A DNA stretch of 7,609 nt from Candidatus Iainarchaeum sp. (GTDB lineage Archaea; Iainarchaeota; Iainarchaeia; Iainarchaeales; DTGL01). Both the position numbers and the translations under genes were made by a program. The notes under the pieces are model-generated. The model saw only the letters and a list, made by a program, of their open reading frames with translations. It did not search any database and was not told where the DNA came from. Location: assembly GCA_021161055.1 (NCBI GenBank), contig JAGHBI010000090.1, positions 1 to 7,609 of the forward strand, written 5' to 3'. Shown here piece by piece: positions 4,453 to 7,609 of the stretch; the stretch's first letter is position 1, and every line of letters starts with the position of its first letter.

Positions 4453-5384
4453 GCCAATGCCTTTTTAAATTCCTTCTTTATACCTCTACCCAGATGCAAG
4501 GGCCCGAATTCCGCATTTATTATAAGGTAACAGCCGGCTATAAGCACCATTGCCCAGAAAAGCTGCAAAGCGACGAGCTCTTCGGCAATGAACACAAATG
4601 AAATAACCGCGGTTACTAAAGGTGTTGCAAGAAGCATGCTTGTAGTTGCTACAAGCCCCTGTTCCTCTATGCTTTTGAATGCAAAGTAGTTTCCAATACC
4701 TAAGCCAGTCACCCCGGAGATTATAGGAATAAGCATAATTGGCTGTACCAAATTGCCGACCTCGCCACCCCGTATAAAGAAAAATGCTGCGGCCACCAAA
4801 AAGCTCGATGCGAAAATTATGCTCAGCGAAGTTGCGCTCTCTTTGTGGTTTGCAAGCGATTTTAGGTCTGCGGAATAAAAGCTACCGAGGAGGTGCGCGA
4901 GCATTATGAACCCAGCACCAACGCCTAATTCAAATGTTATTGTTCCCTTCGAGGCAATCACGCCGATAGCTCCTATTGCAGCAAGTACCATACCAGTAAA
5001 GAACCTCCTCGAAAGTAAAAGTCGCTTCTCATCTGCAAAGAGCAATGATGAGATTACAGCTATAAAAATGATATTAACCCTCGATAAAATCCCTGTAGTA
5101 ATTGCATCCATCACTAAATAATTTCCGATAATCCAACAGACCACAGCAAATCCATAGATTAGGCCTGCAGGCACAAAATGCATCCAGCGCTTCGCTTCTT
5201 CCTTTAATTCCTTCTCTTCAAGAAGCGCAATTGTTCCGAAAACGATCAGGCCGCCAGTGAATCTGAGAAGGGTCTGTTCGGTGATGGAGAAAAACGGTAC
5301 CATAGCCTTAATAAATACCGGTTGCAATCCGTAGCAGATAGAAGCAATGCTCACATAAAGGATTGCTCTGGCCGCGCTACCCAT
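4443..5384 (-). CDS. EamA/DMT-superfamily ten-helix transporter
   Basis: A 313-residue integral membrane protein of the drug/metabolite transporter superfamily. Two EamA-type repeats of about five helices each can be followed, roughly residues 5-145 and 150-292, with a short charged loop near 185. Family-typical features include the N-terminal SICYGLQPVFIK segment, an E-x-T-LLRF motif at the start of helix 2, the Glu-Lys pair in the helix 4-5 loop (ADEKRLL), the second-repeat ATTSMLLATPLVTA and the terminal EELVALQ segment. The family exports or imports small metabolites, amino acids or nucleotide sugars; the substrate cannot be told from sequence. The C-terminus is a short basic amphipathic tail. 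No ribosome binding site is seen before ATG 5384. An AT-rich box at 5409-5417 suggests a nearly leaderless message. The gene converges on the regulator with a 10-bp overlap of their 3' ends. Confidence 0.88.
   Translation of the reverse strand: MGSAARAILYVSIASICYGLQPVFIKAMVPFFSITEQTLLRFTGGLIVFGTIALLEEKELKEEAKRWMHFVPAGLIYGFAVVCWIIGNYLVMDAITTGILSRVNIIFIAVISSLLFADEKRLLLSRRFFTGMVLAAIGAIGVIASKGTITFELGVGAGFIMLAHLLGSFYSADLKSLANHKESATSLSIIFASSFLVAAAFFFIRGGEVGNLVQPIMLIPIISGVTGLGIGNYFAFKSIEEQGLVATTSMLLATPLVTAVISFVFIAEELVALQLFWAMVLIAGCYLIINAEFGPLHLGRGIKKEFKKALAHL
4462..4480 (+). terminator. Possible T-rich termination region after the regulator gene
   Basis: The plus strand has a T5 tract followed by further T-rich sequence about 10 nt after the regulator stop codon, inside the 3' end of the convergent transporter gene. 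Archaeal polymerase can terminate at short U tracts. There is no hairpin, so this is tentative. Confidence 0.25.
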
Positions 5385-5408
5385 AATGGTGTAATGAATT
5401 AGTAAAGC

Positions 5409-5417
5409 AATAAAAAA
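5409..5417 (-). promoter_or_regulatory. Possible TATA-like box of the EamA transporter gene
   Basis: The minus strand reads TTTTTTATT, centred about 29 nt before ATG 5384. This fits near-leaderless initiation. The sequence is a weak match in an AT-rich divergent spacer (5385-5550) that must hold promoters for both flanking genes. I see no gene in that spacer. Confidence 0.28.
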
Positions 5418-5550
5418 TTATGCGCTATGTTTTCTGGAAGAACTGCACGTAATTGCCACATACGCTACTACTATTTGATATTAAAACTTGCGGTAGTTAG
5501 CGCAACAATCATATTTTTTAATTTTCACTTCTATAAAACTATGATACGAT

Positions 5551-6708
5551 ATGCTCAACGTATTTTTGTTTTTGAGCTTTGTATTTTTCTTCACTTTTTT
5601 AGTGGGCAAGCTCGTTGAAAAATTCAGGATTCCGTGGATATTATCCTCTCTGATTTGTGGCATTCTGCTTGCAGTGTACAATCCTTTCTTGTCCGTAACT
5701 TCTGAGAGCGTATTCCCCCTGCTTGCGCAGTTTGGAATGTATTTCCTCCTTTTCATAATCGGTCTTGAGATAGATTTGAAAGAGATGACGAAAAAGAGCA
5801 GATTTATTTTTAAAGCAACGTTTTTCATAATTTTTCTCGAAGCATTGTTTGGTACTCTGCTTGTGCACTTTATTTTCCATTATGATTTATCGATCTCTTT
5901 CCTCGTAGCGCTTGCGTTTGCTACAGTTGGCGAAGCTGTTCTGGTTCCAATACTTGAAGAATTTAAGGCGATAAACACCAAACTGGGTCAAGCGATATTA
6001 AGCATAGGTCTTTTGGATGACGTTATTGAAGTATTTGCACTAATCCTTGCAGCCTCTGTTATAGGTACCGCTGTGAGTACTCATTTCAATACGTTTGTTA
6101 TAATAGGTTCTTTGGTTCTGCTGTTTGCTCTGACAATATTTATGCGTTACCTCGGCGAGGAAGGAATCCGATTTAACTTTATCAGCATTCAGACAGTATT
6201 CCTTTTTGTGCTCGCAATATTCTTCTTCTATGTGGGCATAGGTGAATTTGGCGAGAGTGCCGCTCTAGCTGCATTCCTTGCAGGAATAGGGCTAAAGACT
6301 TTTATACCGCCAAAGAGGCTGGAAGCCATAGGGAATGAAGTAAAAACGATGTGTTATGGGTTCTTCGCTCCTCTCTTTTTCGTTTGGGCGGGCTTGTCTA
6401 TAAAGATGAACTATCTGTTCACATATCCTGCGCTGGTGCTTCTAGTTGTTTTGGTTTCGGGTGGTGCCAAAATTTTGGGCAGCTATATTGTCGGCAGGAA
6501 TTATCTTGGGTCAAAGCAATCGATTTTGCTTGGTATCGGGCTTTCTGTTAGATTCAGCACGAGCATAATTATAATTAAACTGCTGTATGATGCGCAATTA
6601 GTGGCTTCAGATATTTACTCTGTTATTGTTGCTTCAAGTGCAATATTTGTATTTATTATTCCTCCGATGTTTGCAGCACTCTTAGCAAGAACTCCCCTTA
6701 ACAAGTGA
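5551..6708 (+). CDS. Kef/NapA-like CPA2 monovalent cation:proton antiporter
   Basis: A 385-residue membrane protein of the Na+/H+ exchanger (CPA2) family with about 12-13 helices, the normal size for the transport domain alone. Visible family features are GLEIDL at 71-76 after the third helix, FATVGEAVLVPILEE at 123-137 (the unwound helix region), the ion-binding Asp pair D156-D157 in GLLDDVIEV, FFVWAGLSI at 277-284, GGAKILGSY at 304-312 and an intramembrane Arg334 in GLSVRFSTS, where NapA-type proteins carry a Lys or Arg. Two adjacent Asp residues are typical of electrogenic exchangers, so Na+ or K+ for H+ exchange is likely; ion choice is not decidable. There is no C-terminal RCK/TrkA-N regulatory domain. 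ATG 5551 is preceded by a T-rich stretch near 5512-5526 that could hold the promoter. It is transcribed divergently from the EamA transporter. Confidence 0.9.
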   Translation: MLNVFLFLSFVFFFTFLVGKLVEKFRIPWILSSLICGILLAVYNPFLSVTSESVFPLLAQFGMYFLLFIIGLEIDLKEMTKKSRFIFKATFFIIFLEALFGTLLVHFIFHYDLSISFLVALAFATVGEAVLVPILEEFKAINTKLGQAILSIGLLDDVIEVFALILAASVIGTAVSTHFNTFVIIGSLVLLFALTIFMRYLGEEGIRFNFISIQTVFLFVLAIFFFYVGIGEFGESAALAAFLAGIGLKTFIPPKRLEAIGNEVKTMCYGFFAPLFFVWAGLSIKMNYLFTYPALVLLVVLVSGGAKILGSYIVGRNYLGSKQSILLGIGLSVRFSTSIIIIKLLYDAQLVASDIYSVIVASSAIFVFIIPPMFAALLARTPLNK

Positions 6709-6736
6709 ATAGCTGCAGTTGAAAAGGCAGGCAGAA

Positions 6737-7006
6737 TCACTCCTCGTTGATGTACTTTTTGTTGCATTTTTCCTTTGCACATTTCGCTATAAAATAAGTG
6801 CAGAAGAACTCTCCATTTTGTTGTTTAACGAACTTACAGGTTTTCCAGTCCCCATTCTGCTTCTGCTTTTTTCTCATCTCTTCAGCAAGTTCATCCGCAT
6901 CTATAAACTTTGGCTCTGGTTTTTTGTATGGGATTGCTTTGGATTTGGACACAGCTTGCCTAGTGTTTGAAGCCCTCACAGCCCTAACAAAGCTCTCTAG
7001 AGCCAT
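6737..7006 (-). CDS. Small Cys-rich protein, probable metal binding, function unknown
   Basis: An 89-residue hypothetical protein. The first half is basic and polar, followed by an acidic-basic helix (IDADELAEEMRKKQK, about 35-49). The last third contains four Cys spaced C-x11-C-x6-C-x4-C with aromatic residues between (FFCTYF), suggesting a small zinc- or iron-binding module. I do not recognise the family. I chose ATG 7006 because a TTTAAAAAA box is centred 27 nt upstream, predicting a leaderless message. An in-frame TTG at 7024 would add six hydrophobic residues but lies between that box and the ATG. The gene converges on the antiporter: the stops are 28 nt apart. It is separated by 50 nt from the next minus-strand gene upstream and has its own likely promoter. 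Confidence 0.6.
   Translation of the reverse strand: MALESFVRAVRASNTRQAVSKSKAIPYKKPEPKFIDADELAEEMRKKQKQNGDWKTCKFVKQQNGEFFCTYFIAKCAKEKCNKKYINEE
6756..6776 (+). terminator. Possible T-rich terminator after the antiporter gene
   Basis: Two T5 tracts about 10 nt apart lie roughly 48 nt after the antiporter stop on the plus strand, inside the 3' end of the convergent Cys-rich gene. This resembles archaeal U-tract termination. No hairpin is evident. Confidence 0.28.
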
Positions 7007-7028
7007 GCATAAAAATATGGGCAATTAG

Positions 7029-7037
7029 TTTTTTAAA
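7029..7037 (-). promoter_or_regulatory. TATA-like box of the Cys-rich protein gene
   Basis: The minus strand reads TTTAAAAAA, centred 27 nt before ATG 7006. This matches the spacing expected for leaderless archaeal transcripts and decides the start. Confidence 0.45.
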
Positions 7038-7056
7038 TGCTAAATATTTTTTGGAA

Positions 7057-7299
7057 CTAGTGCTTAATAACAAATTGCTTAGGGACTCGATACCGTTTTG
7101 AAATAATGGCACATGCTGGATTTCCATAGGCCTTTGTTCTTTGTCGCCTATGCCTGCCAGAGTGTTTTTCGATTATAAATTTCGGGTTTATTTTTTTGGC
7201 AAAAATAAGCAGCTGGTCAGCGATTAAAGCAGAACCTTCCTCCGTATAAACTTTATTTGGGTCTGCCTCGGGAAAGTGTCTTTCAATCCAACTTCTCAT
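7057..7299 (-). CDS. Small basic protein, function unknown
   Basis: An 80-residue protein I do not recognise. The N-terminal half is mildly acidic and probably helical (around residues 12-36). The C-terminal half is strongly basic, with a His/Arg-rich run HSGRHRRQR near 46-54 and further Lys and Arg to the end, which suggests contact with nucleic acid. There is a single Cys near position 63 and no obvious catalytic site. ATG 7299 lies inside the end of the upstream gene (17-bp overlap). It is preceded by GAGAGG about 8 nt upstream, so the two are probably translationally coupled in one operon. It ends in TAG. Confidence 0.6.
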   Translation of the reverse strand: MRSWIERHFPEADPNKVYTEEGSALIADQLLIFAKKINPKFIIEKHSGRHRRQRTKAYGNPACAIISKRYRVPKQFVIKH

Positions 7300-7609
7300 T
7301 ATTTGCGCCTCTCTTAACTTCTTCTATTTGGTTTTCTTTTTCCAGCTCTCTAATAGCTTTTATCACTAAAATAGGATCTATTCTTAGGTCCGTAACAATG
7401 TCTTCAATACGGAATTCCTCCCTCATTTTTCCATAGGTTAAAATTTCCTTCTTAGCTTCAGCGAGCGAAATCTCTCTGTATTCAATTTCTTCCGCACTCA
7501 ACTCCTCTACTACCTCCTCTGCAATATCTTTTTTAACTGCCTCATACCATAATGGGGAGGTCAGAGCAACAACAAGCAATAAATAATCCCAGTGAGGTAT
7601 GGGGTCACT
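7283..7609 (-). CDS. Winged-helix-like protein, partial at the right edge
   Basis: The reading frame is open to the window edge, so the 5' end is missing or lies at an internal TTG (7579). The visible part begins with a short hydrophobic segment (WDYLLLVVALTSPLWYE), then an acidic helix rich in Glu. It ends in a likely winged helix: FRIEDIVTDLRIDPILVIKA resembles a helix-turn-helix, followed by IRELEKENQIEEV as the third helix and start of a wing. A DNA-binding or protein-interaction winged helix is the best reading; the exact role is unknown. Its TGA overlaps the start of the small basic protein by 17 bp, marking a two-gene operon. Confidence 0.55.
   Translation of the reverse strand, partial: SDPIPHWDYLLLVVALTSPLWYEAVKKDIAEEVVEELSAEEIEYREISLAEAKKEILTYGKMREEFRIEDIVTDLRIDPILVIKAIRELEKENQIEEVKRGANNEKLD

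Noticed and set aside
5427..5618. 63-codon plus-strand frame in the divergent spacer
   Set aside because: Much of it is the wrong-frame reading of the antiporter start and of AT-rich promoter sequence. It has no ribosome binding site and an odd composition.

Overview
The window looks archaeal, inferred from sequence alone. Several genes have a TATA-like box about 26-29 bp upstream of the start codon, which suggests leaderless or near-leaderless transcripts. Other genes use GGAGG- or GTGAT-type ribosome binding sites. The tRNA has no encoded CCA, and the regulator is an archaeal-style winged-helix protein tethered to the membrane. I cannot fix the lineage; a small-genome (DPANN-like) archaeon is only a guess.

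Left and centre (55-3728, all minus strand): a collinear cluster read from right to left. It starts with an RpiA-like sugar-phosphate isomerase homologue whose catalytic signature is badly eroded. Next come four tandem, divergent paralogues (3030 down to 448) that each carry a complete JAMM/MPN+ zinc-metalloprotease motif: Glu, then His-Thr-His, then Ser/Thr-x-x-Asp. The third-from-left copy (1837-2410) is broken by a stop at codon 2 and a homopolymer frameshift. A CAU-anticodon tRNA (elongator Met or Ile2) follows 11 nt after the last copy, and a small two-helix membrane protein starts 21 nt after the tRNA. Spacings are mostly under 25 nt, so much of this may be one transcript.

Divergent control region (3729-3834): between the RpiA-like gene and the plus-strand regulator lies a perfect 7-bp inverted repeat with a 4-nt spacer. 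It sits exactly 12 nt from a TATA-like box on each side. The regulator (3835-4452) has an N-terminal winged helix, then two membrane helices around a proline-rich external loop. The operator-like palindrome is a natural candidate for its target, which would tie membrane sensing to the RpiA-like/JAMM cluster.

Right half: an EamA/DMT-type ten-helix transporter (4443-5384, minus) converges on the regulator with a 10-bp overlap. A divergent 166-bp AT-rich gap separates it from a Kef/NapA-like CPA2 cation:proton antiporter (5551-6708, plus). Three small minus-strand genes close the window: a Cys-rich protein (6737-7006), a basic 80-residue protein (7057-7299), and a partial winged-helix-like protein running off the right edge (7283->7609).

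The most unusual content is the JAMM-paralogue array with its shared N-terminal and C-terminal signatures, its decaying member, and its association with an apparently catalytically altered RpiA homologue and a membrane-bound regulator. No ubiquitin-like, E1-like or E2-like gene is visible in the window, so substrate and pathway are unknown.
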